DNA from: Flexivirga aerilata
Lineage (GTDB): Bacteria > Actinomycetota > Actinomycetes > Actinomycetales > Dermatophilaceae
DNA length: 64,000 nucleotides
Reading direction: 5' to 3'
NCBI RefSeq assembly: GCF_013002715.1
Contig: NZ_JABENB010000001.1
Coordinates: forward strand, 1,116,001 to 1,180,000
Within the stretch, counting starts at the first letter, position 1, and each line of letters opens with the position of its first letter. The position numbers and the translations under genes were made by a program. Shown here one piece after another: positions 55,202 to 63,299 of this stretch. The notes beneath the pieces were generated by a model. That model saw only the letters and a list, made by a program, of their open reading frames with translations, searched no databases and had not been told where the DNA came from.

Positions 55202-56302
55202 ATGCCCTGGTCGTTGCGTGTGCTTGTCGGTGCGCCGCTCGTGCTGTGCGCGTTGGTCGACCTGATCGCGAGTCCGGGTGTCGCTACGCTCTGCGGGGTC
55301 GTGCTGGCATTCGCCGTCGGCTGGCTTGCCGACCGGGTGGCGCGGGGTGCCGCGGTGGTGCCCGCATTGGCCGGCGTTGGCGCGGCCACTGCCGGCCTTG
55401 TGCTGGAAGTGGCCGCGGCCCAGGGCGGGTCCTGGTTGCTGTCGATCGGCTGGTCGCTGGTGGTGCTTGCCGGTTGTCTGGCATCGGTCGCGCGCAGCCG
55501 CGTCGCCTTCGTGTATGTCGGAATCATCGCCGCGGCAGGCATTCTCAGCCCGCTCGGTGTGCCGGACTTGAGCGTGTTGCTCGCCCTGGGTATGGCGACT
55601 GCGATGGCGACGGCTGTGGGCATTGGCCTACAGGTGCGCGCGTCGCGACAGCATGCGGAGGATGTGCGCCGTGAAGTGATGCTGCGCGAACGCACCGGTA
55701 TGGCAAGGGAATTGCACGATCTCGTGGCGCACGAAGTGACCGGCATCGTGGTGTTGGCGCAGGCTACTCAATCGGTCACCGACCAACCAGTCGTGCGCCA
55801 GGCCCTGGCACGCATCGAGGCGTCCGGGCAGCAGGCGATGGAACAGATCCGGGGGATGGTGCAGACGTTGCGGACCGAGCCCACCGCGCCGCTGGAACTG
55901 CGTCCGACCGGCCACGGGACCTCCGGCCTGCGATCCCTCGCCTCGGATTTCACCGCGACGACACAGACACCGGTGGAGGTGGACCTTGCCGAAGTGGCTC
56001 TGTCCGCGCAGGTGGACGCCGCGCTGCAGCGAGTGCTCGCGGAGGCGTTGACCAACATTCGTCGGCACGCGGGCGCTGCTACGCGGGTGCGGGTGATCCT
56101 CACGGCGTTGTCAGCGGACGAGGCGCTGCTGCGAATCAGTAACGACGGCAGCGATGTTCGCGGGATCGGCCAGGGCAGCGGCTACGGCCTTGCCGGGTTG
56201 CGTGAGCGGCTGGCCGTCGTCGGTGGCTCGCTGTCCGCCGGACGACGCGACGGAGAATGGGTGGTCGAAGCGACGGTGCCGATCGGGGGTGACACGAGAT
56301 GA
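55202..56302 (+). CDS. Sensor histidine kinase, NarL-type (HisKA_3)
   Basis: A 366-residue membrane kinase. About five hydrophobic segments (1-145) form a small sensor without a large external loop, an intramembrane-sensing design. The phosphorylated His is in MARELHDLVAHEVTGIVVL (about residue 172). The ATPase domain ends with GYGLAGLRERLAVVGGSLSA. The stop overlaps the response-regulator start (ATGA). TACCCT (55190-55195) ends 6 nt before the ATG, so it also has its own promoter. Confidence 0.93.
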   Translation: MPWSLRVLVGAPLVLCALVDLIASPGVATLCGVVLAFAVGWLADRVARGAAVVPALAGVGAATAGLVLEVAAAQGGSWLLSIGWSLVVLAGCLASVARSRVAFVYVGIIAAAGILSPLGVPDLSVLLALGMATAMATAVGIGLQVRASRQHAEDVRREVMLRERTGMARELHDLVAHEVTGIVVLAQATQSVTDQPVVRQALARIEASGQQAMEQIRGMVQTLRTEPTAPLELRPTGHGTSGLRSLASDFTATTQTPVEVDLAEVALSAQVDAALQRVLAEALTNIRRHAGAATRVRVILTALSADEALLRISNDGSDVRGIGQGSGYGLAGLRERLAVVGGSLSAGRRDGEWVVEATVPIGGDTR

Positions 56303-56943
56303 CGATTCGCGTCGTCCTGGCCGACGACCAGGAGATGGTGCGCATGGGCTTTGCGCTGATCCTCGAGGCGGCCGATGGCATCGAGGTGGTCGGGCAGTGC
56401 GGAGACGGCCTTGCGGCGCTGGAGGCAATCCGGCAACTGCGTCCGGACGTGGCTCTGCTCGACATACGGATGCCGAAGCTCGATGGTCTTGCCGTCACGC
56501 GGCAGGTCAGCGAGCTGACCAAGGTCGTCATCGTGACCACCTTCGATCATGACGAATATGTCGACACGGCACTGGAATACGGTGCTTCGGGCTTTCTGTT
56601 GAAGGATTCGGGCCCCGCGCTGCTGGTGGCAGCAATCAAGGCCGCGGCGAGCGGGGATGCGCTGATCAGTCCGGAGCTGACCGTCCGGCTGCTGCAGCGC
56701 ACTCGCGCTGGTGGCGAGGTCCGCAACGTGCCCGGCGTCGACGATCTCACCGAGCGTGAGCTGGACGTCGCACGACTGGTCGCGCGCGGCCGGACCAATA
56801 CCGAGATCGCCGCCGACCTGGTGATCGCGCTCGGCACCGTCAAGTCACATCTGACCAGCATCCAGACCCGGCTCGGCGTGCGGAACCGGGTGGAGATCGC
56901 GGCCCGCATGTGGGAGTCCGGTCAGTTGCAGAGACACCGATGA
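56299..56943 (+). CDS. Response regulator, NarL/LuxR type
   Basis: A 214-residue regulator partner of the preceding kinase. The receiver domain (1-120) has the acidic pair in VVLADDQEMVRMGFAL, phosphoacceptor Asp in VALLDIRMPKLDG (about residue 54) and Lys in FLLKDSGPALL. The LuxR HTH is LTERELDVARLVARGRTNTE followed by IAADLVIALGTVKSHLTSIQ. Its most likely targets include the adjacent ABC exporter genes. Confidence 0.95.
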   Translation: MTIRVVLADDQEMVRMGFALILEAADGIEVVGQCGDGLAALEAIRQLRPDVALLDIRMPKLDGLAVTRQVSELTKVVIVTTFDHDEYVDTALEYGASGFLLKDSGPALLVAAIKAAASGDALISPELTVRLLQRTRAGGEVRNVPGVDDLTERELDVARLVARGRTNTEIAADLVIALGTVKSHLTSIQTRLGVRNRVEIAARMWESGQLQRHR

Positions 56944-56977
56944 CTTCCCGGGAGCCCGGTCAGCCGCGGAGTGCTGC

Positions 56978-57578
56978 CTACTTGAGCCGGGGCCACGCGC
57001 CGTTGCCGACAGCTGTGTTGTCCCGCAGCCACGAAACCACCTGCTCCGCGTGCGTGTTCGGCGGGAACACCGGATAGAACGCGTGCTTCACCTTCCCGTC
57101 CCGTATGACGAGGGTGAGCCGGCTATAGAGCCGCTGGTGACCCTCGGCGCTGAATGTCGGCAGACGGAGGGCGTCACCGAGTGCGAAGTCGGGGTCGGAC
57201 AGCAGCGGGAACGGCAGGTGCAAGCGTTCCGCGACCTCGGCCTGGTAGTCGGTGGTCTGGCTCGACAACCCGAAGACGCGCTCGGCTCCGGCGTCCCGCA
57301 ACTCCTGCAGATGGTCCCGGAAGCTGCACGCTTCCGGCGTGCAGCCACGAGCGCCGGGGATGTCGTCCCAGCCGGTCGGCAGATCGTGCCCGGGCTGGCC
57401 GGTCATCGGGTAGAGGTAGACGATCGACCGTCCGGCGCCCAACTGCGACACGGTGATTGACGACCCATCGGTGGCGCGCAGCGGCACCGACGGCACCGTG
57501 GCCCCGGGGCAGGTGGTCCGCCGCGCCGTCGTCCGTGGGGACCGGCAGGTCGGCGGGCAGATCCGTGTACTCGGTCAT
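56978..57578 (-). pseudogene. Peroxiredoxin (PrxQ/BCP-like), frameshifted near the N-terminus
   Basis: The main frame (stop at 56978 back to a GTG at 57496) encodes a thiol peroxidase with peroxidatic and resolving Cys in ARGCTPEACSFRDHLQEL and the end SWLRDNTAVGNGAWPRL. The natural start appears to be ATG at 57578 (MTEYTDLPADLPVPTDDGAA), which overlaps the prenyltransferase stop but is in another frame. The switch occurs at CCCCGGGG (57502-57509), where one C fewer would join them. It is either a +1 error in the sequence or a real frameshift; translation from the GTG at 57496 could still give a protein of 172 residues. Confidence 0.8.
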
Positions 57579-58294
57579 GGGTCTTCCTTCCGCCGGGCGT
57601 AGTCGGCGAGCGCCAGATCGAGGTCGTGCTCGGTGAACGCGGGCCACATCTTGTCGCTGAAATGGATCTCGGCACGTCCGCTCTGCCACGGGAAAAAGCC
57701 CGAGATGCGCCGCTCGCCGCTGGTGCGGATCACCAGGTCGATGTCCTTGATCGGACCGCCTGGCAGCGCCGCGGTGATTGCGTCGGGCAGGTCATCGGCT
57801 GAGAGGTTCCCGCAGGGGAGCAGTCGGCGTACCGCGTCGACGATCTCCTGCTGCGGGTCGTAACCGATGGCGAGCGTGAGGTGCCCAGGGCGATGCACCG
57901 TCTCGGCGACAGCCGCGTCGAGCGCGGCCCGGGACGCCACGGGAAGTAGGTCGAGGTCGCCGGCGATGTGCAGTTGCCAATGGCCGGATGCGCGAACCTT
58001 CTGCGGCACCACGGTTTCGATCAAGGTGAAGAGGTAGTCGAGCTCCTCACCTGTTCGTTTGCGGATGTTGTTCGCGGACAACACGTAGACACTCGCGTGG
58101 TCGATGTCGCGTGCCTGCAGCCATCCGAGCAGGTCTCCGAGGTGTTCGGCGCCCACGCGATGGCCGATGCTCGGACTCGCCATACCGGCCATGCGCGCCC
58201 AGCGACGGTTGCCGTCCATGATCAGACCGACGTGACGTGGTCGTGCTGCGGCAGGGGGCAGCTCGCGGTGGTAGCGACCTCGCAGATGGAGCAT
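57575..58294 (-). CDS. cis-Prenyltransferase (UPP synthase family)
   Basis: A 239-residue enzyme extending isoprenoid diphosphates with Z double bonds. The catalytic Asp is in HVGLIMDGNRRWARM (about residue 28), followed by GHRVGAEHLGDLLGW. DIDLVIRTSGERRISGFFPW is the conserved C-terminal substrate region. It is at the short end for undecaprenyl-diphosphate synthase, so a short-chain (Z-FPP-type) product is possible. GATAGT on its strand (58301-58306) ends 6 nt before the ATG. Confidence 0.93.
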   Translation of the reverse strand: MLHLRGRYHRELPPAAARPRHVGLIMDGNRRWARMAGMASPSIGHRVGAEHLGDLLGWLQARDIDHASVYVLSANNIRKRTGEELDYLFTLIETVVPQKVRASGHWQLHIAGDLDLLPVASRAALDAAVAETVHRPGHLTLAIGYDPQQEIVDAVRRLLPCGNLSADDLPDAITAALPGGPIKDIDLVIRTSGERRISGFFPWQSGRAEIHFSDKMWPAFTEHDLDLALADYARRKEDP

Positions 58295-58350
58295 CTGGCC
58301 ACTATCGCGCAACCACCCCGCCCGGGCCCGGCCGGCTGCAGAATGGCGGT

Positions 58351-58911
58351 GTGTTCCCGGAAGCGTTCGATGACGGCAGGTCGCTGTCGCTCGTGCCGCG
58401 ACGGTCACCGCGCGTGCGCTGGTTCTGGAGAATCTTTCTGGTGTTCGCAGTCATTGTCGCGGGACGAGCGATCGTCACGCGAGATCCGGGCGCCCTCGTC
58501 AATGCGCTGATCATTCTCGCGCTTTCCTTCGTCGCCAACGTCGGTGTCGTCCGTGCCGCGATCACGCCCACCTTCTGGCGGCCGGCCGGTGCGTGGCGAC
58601 GTCGCGCCTGGACCGAGGTCGACTGCGTGCTCGGCCCAGGGCGGTATGACGACACGACGGAGCTGCGGATGCGGGACGGTGCGGTCGTGTCCACCGGCTT
58701 CCCGGCGGACTTGGCGGCTCGCATCGCCGAGATCAGCGGCAAACCGCTGCAGGTGCCGGAGCCGAAGAAAGTGACGCCGGCCCAGGCGCCTTCGTCGCCG
58801 TGGCGACGGCCCGAGCCGACGATCCAGGAGCGAGCCGAGCGTCTGCACGCCCGGCATGTCGAGCTCATGAAGGATGCACCGCAGGGCACGCCGAAGGAGG
58901 ACCAGACATGA
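58351..58911 (+). CDS. Membrane protein of unknown function
   Basis: A 186-residue protein. Two hydrophobic segments (WFWRIFLVFAVIVAGRAIV and ALIILALSFVANVGVVRAAI) lie near residues 25-75. A soluble C-terminal domain follows (RAWTEVDCVLGPGRYDD onward), with a Pro/Lys/Arg-rich tail. No family recognised. GTG at 58351 follows CAGAAT (58339-58344) by 6 nt. It is divergent from the cis-prenyltransferase gene and overlaps the next gene by ATGA. Confidence 0.75.
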   Translation: MFPEAFDDGRSLSLVPRRSPRVRWFWRIFLVFAVIVAGRAIVTRDPGALVNALIILALSFVANVGVVRAAITPTFWRPAGAWRRRAWTEVDCVLGPGRYDDTTELRMRDGAVVSTGFPADLAARIAEISGKPLQVPEPKKVTPAQAPSSPWRRPEPTIQERAERLHARHVELMKDAPQGTPKEDQT

Positions 58912-59432
58912 CCGCCGCACACCGCGCCGGCGACCAGCGGCTCGTCGCCGAGACCCCGGAAGCGCCCTGGTTGCCTCCGGGCAGCACGGCGGAAGTCTGG
59001 GCCGGGGCCGACTGCGACACACCCGACCCGAGCATCATCGTGCGCCTGCTGATCACCCGCCTCGGGGACGAGACCGAATTCTTCTGTGTGCCGACGCCGA
59101 AGGGTCCGGACCTGCCGACTCGGTTCCTCGGGCCTGGTGCCGAGCGCAGCTCCGCCGATGACGGCCTTCGGCACCTCCAGCAGGAGACGGTCGATGACGC
59201 CGAAAGCTCCACCCGTTGCGTGGGATTCGTGCGCAACGTCGTGCCACATCCCGATGGCGATTACCCGCACCCGACCCCGGACGCCTACGTGCCGGTCTTC
59301 GCGGCCGAGCGAGCACACCCGGTCGTCCCGGGCGAATGGTTCACGCTCGACTCGGCGCCCACCGCCCTGCACGGTCGCCATTGGTGGCCCATCGTGCGCC
59401 GCTATCTCGAGGCAGCGGGCGCCGGCCACTGA
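58908..59432 (+). CDS. Uncharacterised protein, possibly degenerate NUDIX fold
   Basis: A 174-residue protein. The pattern PSIIVRLLITRLGDETEFFC, PDLPTRFLGPGA, HLQQETVDDAESSTRCVGFV and PVVPGEWFTLDS resembles the layout of NUDIX-related proteins, but the NUDIX box (GX5EX7REUXEEXGU) is not intact, so hydrolase activity is doubtful. It is coupled to the preceding membrane protein by a 4-bp overlap. It meets the convergent sigma-factor gene with no gap. Confidence 0.65.
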   Translation: MTAAHRAGDQRLVAETPEAPWLPPGSTAEVWAGADCDTPDPSIIVRLLITRLGDETEFFCVPTPKGPDLPTRFLGPGAERSSADDGLRHLQQETVDDAESSTRCVGFVRNVVPHPDGDYPHPTPDAYVPVFAAERAHPVVPGEWFTLDSAPTALHGRHWWPIVRRYLEAAGAGH

Positions 59433-60671
59433 TCAGCCCTCGAGCTCGGCCTGTCGCCGACTCAGGTAGGCGCGCTCGGCCGGGTTGCCGGCCAGCTCAA
59501 TCGCCCGGTCGTATGCCGCGCGCGCCTCTTCGGTGCGCGACAGCCGGCGAAGCAGATCGGCGCGGGTCGCGTGAAACGCGTGGTAACCATCGAGTTCGGT
59601 TGCCAGAGAGTCGATTTCGGCCAGAGCGGACTCCTCACCAGCAACCTCGGCAACCGCGACTGCGCGGTTGAGCCGCACGATGGGCGAGGAGTCGAGGGTG
59701 AGCAGCCGGTCGTAGAGCGCGACGACCTGCGGCCAATCGGTCGCGGCAGCGGTGTCCGCATCGGTGTGCACCGCGTTGACCGCCGCGAGCAGCTGGTAGC
59801 GCCCAGGGGGTTCGGCTCCGGCGGCGACGGCCGCGATCCGCTCACGCACCAGCGCGTGCCCCTCCTTGATCATCGCCCGGTCCCACACCCCGCGGTCCTG
59901 CTCGCCGAGCGTGACGAGTGCACCGTCCGGTGACACTCGCGCGGCGCGACGGGCATCGGTCAGCACCATCAGCGCCAACAACCCGCAGACCTCACCGTTG
60001 TCCGGCAGCAGCGAGCGGAGCAGGCGCGTCAGCCGGATCGCCTCGTCGCTGAGGTCGGTCCGCACCGCGTCGTCGCCGGCGCTCGCCAGGTAGCCCTCGT
60101 TGAAGACGAGGAAGAGGACCGCGAGCACCCCGGCGAGGCGGGAGCGCACGTCCTCGGCGCTCGGCACCCGGTAGGGCACGTGTGCCGCCTTGATCTTCTT
60201 CTTCGCTCGCGTAATCCGTTGGGCCATCGTCCTTTCCGGGATGAGGAAGGCGTGTGCGATCTGCGCGACGGTCAGGCCGCCGAGCAACCGCAGAGTGAGC
60301 GCGACACGGGCGTCCATGGCCAGCGCCGGGTGGCAGCAGGTGAAGATCAGCCGAAGCCGGTCGTCCTCCACGGGGCCGGTCGGCTCCGGGACCGAATCGT
60401 CATACAGCATCTGAGCGGCCTGATGTTTGGTGTCGCGGTGGGATTCGCGGCGCAGCCGGTCGATCGCCTTGCGCGTCGCGGTGGTGGTCAGCCAGCCGCC
60501 GGGGTTCGGCGGTATGCCGTCAGCGGGCCACCGCTCTACAGCTGTCGCGAACGCCTCCGCGGCGGCTTCCTCGGCGATATCGAGATCGCCGAAGCGTCGC
60601 GCCAAGCCGGCGACCACCCGCGCCCACTCGTCCTGGTGTGCGCGGGCGACCGCCTCGTCGGCCGAGGTCAC
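59433..60671 (-). CDS. ECF42-type RNA polymerase sigma factor with TPR-like C-terminus
   Basis: A 412-residue sigma factor. Region 2 includes DIAEEAAAEAFATAVERWPA and NPGGWLTTTATRKAIDRLRR; region 4 includes LTLRLLGGLTVAQIAHAFLI and RTMAQRITRAKKKI. The C-terminal two thirds is a helical SnoaL-free, TPR-like extension (ending AYDRAIELAGNPAERAYLSR), the mark of ECF42. The GTG overlaps the stop of a YCII gene (GTGA). ECF42 members are regularly linked to DGPF/YCII proteins, exactly as here, and lack a classical anti-sigma factor. Confidence 0.94.
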   Translation of the reverse strand: MTSADEAVARAHQDEWARVVAGLARRFGDLDIAEEAAAEAFATAVERWPADGIPPNPGGWLTTTATRKAIDRLRRESHRDTKHQAAQMLYDDSVPEPTGPVEDDRLRLIFTCCHPALAMDARVALTLRLLGGLTVAQIAHAFLIPERTMAQRITRAKKKIKAAHVPYRVPSAEDVRSRLAGVLAVLFLVFNEGYLASAGDDAVRTDLSDEAIRLTRLLRSLLPDNGEVCGLLALMVLTDARRAARVSPDGALVTLGEQDRGVWDRAMIKEGHALVRERIAAVAAGAEPPGRYQLLAAVNAVHTDADTAAATDWPQVVALYDRLLTLDSSPIVRLNRAVAVAEVAGEESALAEIDSLATELDGYHAFHATRADLLRRLSRTEEARAAYDRAIELAGNPAERAYLSRRQAELEG

Positions 60672-61054
60672 GAATCCAACAGACCCTGGAAGTCTTCGGC
60701 CGTCTGGAACGGTCGCACCTCGACCTTGCCGCGGCACGCCCGTGACGCCTCGGTAGCCAGGGCGAGCGCCTCGTCAAGGTCGACGGCCTCGATCACCCAG
60801 AACCCGCCGAGGTGCTCCTTCGACTCCAGGTAGGGGCCGTCGGTGAGCACCGGTTGGTCGGCCCGCCCGTCGACGACGGTAGCTGTCGTAGCTTCGGCGA
60901 GTCCGTCGCCAAAGACGAATTTGCCTGCCTTTTCGAGTTTTTCGTTGAAGGCACCAGTGTCGGCGAATGCCTGCAGCATCTCCTCCTTGGAGCCGTAGTC
61001 GCCGAACTCGGTGCGTTCGGTCGGTCCGAAGACCGACATCAGGTAGCGGGGCAT
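60668..61054 (-). CDS. YCII (DGPF)-domain protein 2
   Basis: A 128-residue protein beginning MPRYLMSVFGPTERTEFGDY and containing LTDGPYLESKEHLGGFWVIE, with the DGPF motif as DGPY. The fold is a ferredoxin-like YCII domain. It overlaps the ECF42 sigma-factor gene by 4 bp and is 1 bp downstream of its paralogue. These proteins are probable regulon members or signal carriers for ECF42, by family knowledge. Confidence 0.93.
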   Translation of the reverse strand: MPRYLMSVFGPTERTEFGDYGSKEEMLQAFADTGAFNEKLEKAGKFVFGDGLAEATTATVVDGRADQPVLTDGPYLESKEHLGGFWVIEAVDLDEALALATEASRACRGKVEVRPFQTAEDFQGLLDS

Positions 61055-61055
61055 G

Positions 61056-61433
61056 TCACTCACCTTCGTTGAGTTGCAGGATTTCTTCTCGACCGGGGAA
61101 GCGATGCACTTCCTGAGGCCAGTCCAGGGCGACCGCGAGCCGGCCGGCCCAGTCGCGAGCGGCAGCGTCGTCGTCGACCTTGATAACGCAGAAGCCGCCG
61201 AGGTGCTCCTTGGTCTCCACGAACGGGCCGTCGCTGAAGACCGGCTTGCCGTCCCGTGCCGACACGTTGAACAGCGCGGTCTCCGCACCGATGCCGCCGT
61301 CGCTGAAGACGAAGACACCGGCCTTCTCCATCTCGTCGACGACCTGCAGCGCCGCCTTGCTCTTGGCGCGCAGTTCCTCCAGCGTGTGTTCGCCCACCCA
61401 CTCGTCGTTGAATGCGATCAGGTACTGCGGCAT
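61056..61433 (-). CDS. YCII (DGPF)-domain protein 1
   Basis: A 125-residue paralogue of the next gene: MPQYLIAFNDEWVGEHTLEE at the start and FSDGPFVETKEHLGGFCVIK carrying the intact DGPF motif. It is first in the three-gene ECF42 operon. GGAGAGGAG precedes the ATG at 61433. The two paralogues differ clearly in sequence, so the duplication is old. Confidence 0.93.
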   Translation of the reverse strand: MPQYLIAFNDEWVGEHTLEELRAKSKAALQVVDEMEKAGVFVFSDGGIGAETALFNVSARDGKPVFSDGPFVETKEHLGGFCVIKVDDDAAARDWAGRLAVALDWPQEVHRFPGREEILQLNEGE

Positions 61434-61615
61434 CTCGTCTCCTCTCCAAGCCCTCTCGCGGCCGGGTTGGCCGCCGTACATCAACTCCACGAACGCATGG
61501 TGCCGGATACGACACCTGTGCCCGATCCTTTCTCGGGACCGACGAGCCCGCCGGCGGCTAGGCTCTGCGACACCCGCCCCAGTCACAGTGTCGCCAGGAT
61601 TGCCAGGAGATGACG

Positions 61616-62272
61616 ATGTCCAAGACCGCACCCGAGCCGATCCGCGACCTGCAGACTGACCACCTGCTGACGCCACAGAACAGTGCGATCGTGCTGATCG
61701 ACTTTCAGCCGGGGCAGTACGCCACCGTTGGTTCGGCCACCCGCGACGAGATCAACCTCGGTGCGATCACCCTGGCCAAACTCGCGCACGCCTACCAGGT
61801 GCCGACCGTGGTGACTACGGTCGCGGTCGACATGGGCGTCAACCAGCCGACGGTGCCGGAGCTGATGAACGAGCTCCCCGGCGTCGACCAGATCGACCGC
61901 ACCGGCGTGAACTCCTGGGAGGACGCCGATTTCCGGGCCGCCATCGAAGCCACCGGCCGCAAGAAGATCATCATGGCCGGCCTCTGGACCGAGGTCTGCC
62001 TGGCGTTCCCGACCCTCGACATGCTCGAGGAGGGCTACGAGATCTACCCGGTCATCGACGCGGTCGGCGGCGTCTCGTCGGTCACCCACGAGTCGGCGAT
62101 CACTCGCATGGTCCAGGCCGGCGCGCACCCGATCACCTCGCTCGCGCTCGGCTGCGAGCTGATGCGCAACTGGGCCCGCAGCGACGCCGACCTCTACCGC
62201 ACGATCATCAACGACTACTTCCGCCGCAAGCGGGAGATCGGCGAGTCCAGCGGCGACCTCTTCCGGCGGTGA
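61616..62272 (+). CDS. Isochorismatase-family cysteine hydrolase (YcaC-like)
   Basis: A 218-residue hydrolase. The catalytic Asp is in SAIVLIDFQPGQYATVG (about residue 29) and the nucleophile Cys is in IIMAGLWTEVCLAFPTLDML (about residue 131); KKIIMAG precedes it as in the family. Reactions of YcaC-like members are largely unknown. AGGAG lies 6 nt before the ATG at 61616; an ATG at 61610 is too close to that site. Confidence 0.92.
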   Translation: MSKTAPEPIRDLQTDHLLTPQNSAIVLIDFQPGQYATVGSATRDEINLGAITLAKLAHAYQVPTVVTTVAVDMGVNQPTVPELMNELPGVDQIDRTGVNSWEDADFRAAIEATGRKKIIMAGLWTEVCLAFPTLDMLEEGYEIYPVIDAVGGVSSVTHESAITRMVQAGAHPITSLALGCELMRNWARSDADLYRTIINDYFRRKREIGESSGDLFRR

Positions 62273-62293
62273 CGGGCCGCTAGCCTGACCGTC

Positions 62294-62755
62294 ATGTCGT
62301 ATGCCGTTGACTTCCACACCGTCTCGACCGTCGGCCTGGAGTCGTCGCCGGTCACCGACGCACTCGCCGGGCTGCGAGCCAACGAGGCGCGCTACTTCAA
62401 GAACAAGTACGACCACACCTTCACCGTCGAGCCGGCCGCGGACGCACAGTCGACCGTCGACTGGGTGAGCGGCATCCTCAAGGACGAACGGGACATCGTC
62501 ATCGCCTCGCCGGTGCTGGAGGCGACCGAGTTCGAGGTGGACGGCATCCGCATGGCCTACCTCTTCTACGAGAGCGGCTTGTCGATCAACGTGATGTACA
62601 CACTCGCCGACGGGGGCAAGCGCGCCGTCGGCTTCAAGCTGTCGGACGGAATGGACGTGCCCGAGGAACTCGGCGCGTTCAAGTTCGCGCGGCAGAAGTC
62701 GAAGCTAGCCGGCACGATCCGTGGCTCCTACTTCGTGATCAAGGGCGAGCACTGA
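62294..62755 (+). CDS. Uncharacterised soluble protein
   Basis: A 153-residue protein not recognised. It contains AGLRANEARYFKNKYDHTFT and IRMAYLFYESGLSINVMYTL, with no signal peptide or membrane helix, and a mixed alpha/beta composition. TAGCCT (62281-62286) ends 7 nt before the ATG, a leaderless-type promoter inside the 21-bp gap after the isochorismatase-like gene. So it can be transcribed separately. Confidence 0.8.
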   Translation: MSYAVDFHTVSTVGLESSPVTDALAGLRANEARYFKNKYDHTFTVEPAADAQSTVDWVSGILKDERDIVIASPVLEATEFEVDGIRMAYLFYESGLSINVMYTLADGGKRAVGFKLSDGMDVPEELGAFKFARQKSKLAGTIRGSYFVIKGEH

Positions 62756-62803
62756 GCCCGTGGTCATCGCGGCGAAGGACGTCCTCAAGAACTCTCGCGT
62801 GCG

Positions 62804-63299
62804 ATGAGTGCGTTCGAGGTGTTGGTCGCCGACGAGCGAACCCAGCTCGATGCGTTCGTCGAGGACTACCGCGGCATGATCGAGCACACCCTGGATGGGC
62901 TGACCGAGGAGCAGGTGCGCCGCCGCTTGGTGCCGTCGGCGACAACGCTGTTGGGAGTGGTCAAGCACGTGACGTGGATGCAGCGGGTGTGGTTCGAGGA
63001 GTGCATCGGCGGGGGCACCCGCGCGGCGCTCGGCCTGGTGCGGACGCCGGACCAATCCTTCCAATTGGCCGACAACGACACGATTTCCAGTGTGCTCGCC
63101 GCTCACCAGGACGCGTGTATGACGGCGCGCGCGATCGTCGCCGGCCGTGCGCTGGATGAAGTGGTGACCGGTCACCGATCCGGGCCACGCACGGTGCGCT
63201 GGGGTTTACCTCCAGGTGCTGCGTGAGCTCGCGCATCACGCGGCGCACGCCGACATCCTGCGGGAGCAGCTTCTCGCCGCCACCGATCAGGATCAGTGA
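62804..63299 (+). pseudogene. DinB/DUF664-like protein, frameshifted near the C-terminus
   Basis: The first frame encodes a four-helix-bundle DinB-like protein (MIEHTLDGLTEEQVRRRLVP, with TLLGVVKHVTWMQRVWFEEC) to residue 134. The conserved end, YLQVLRELAHHAAHADILRE followed by QLLAATDQDQ, is in the next frame and closes at 63299. The break is at TGGGGTTTAC (63200-63209), where one G fewer restores the reading (RTVRWVYLQVLREL). The metal-binding His residues of the family straddle the break, so the product in the first frame would lack its last helix. It overlaps the convergent gene by 7 bp. Confidence 0.8.
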
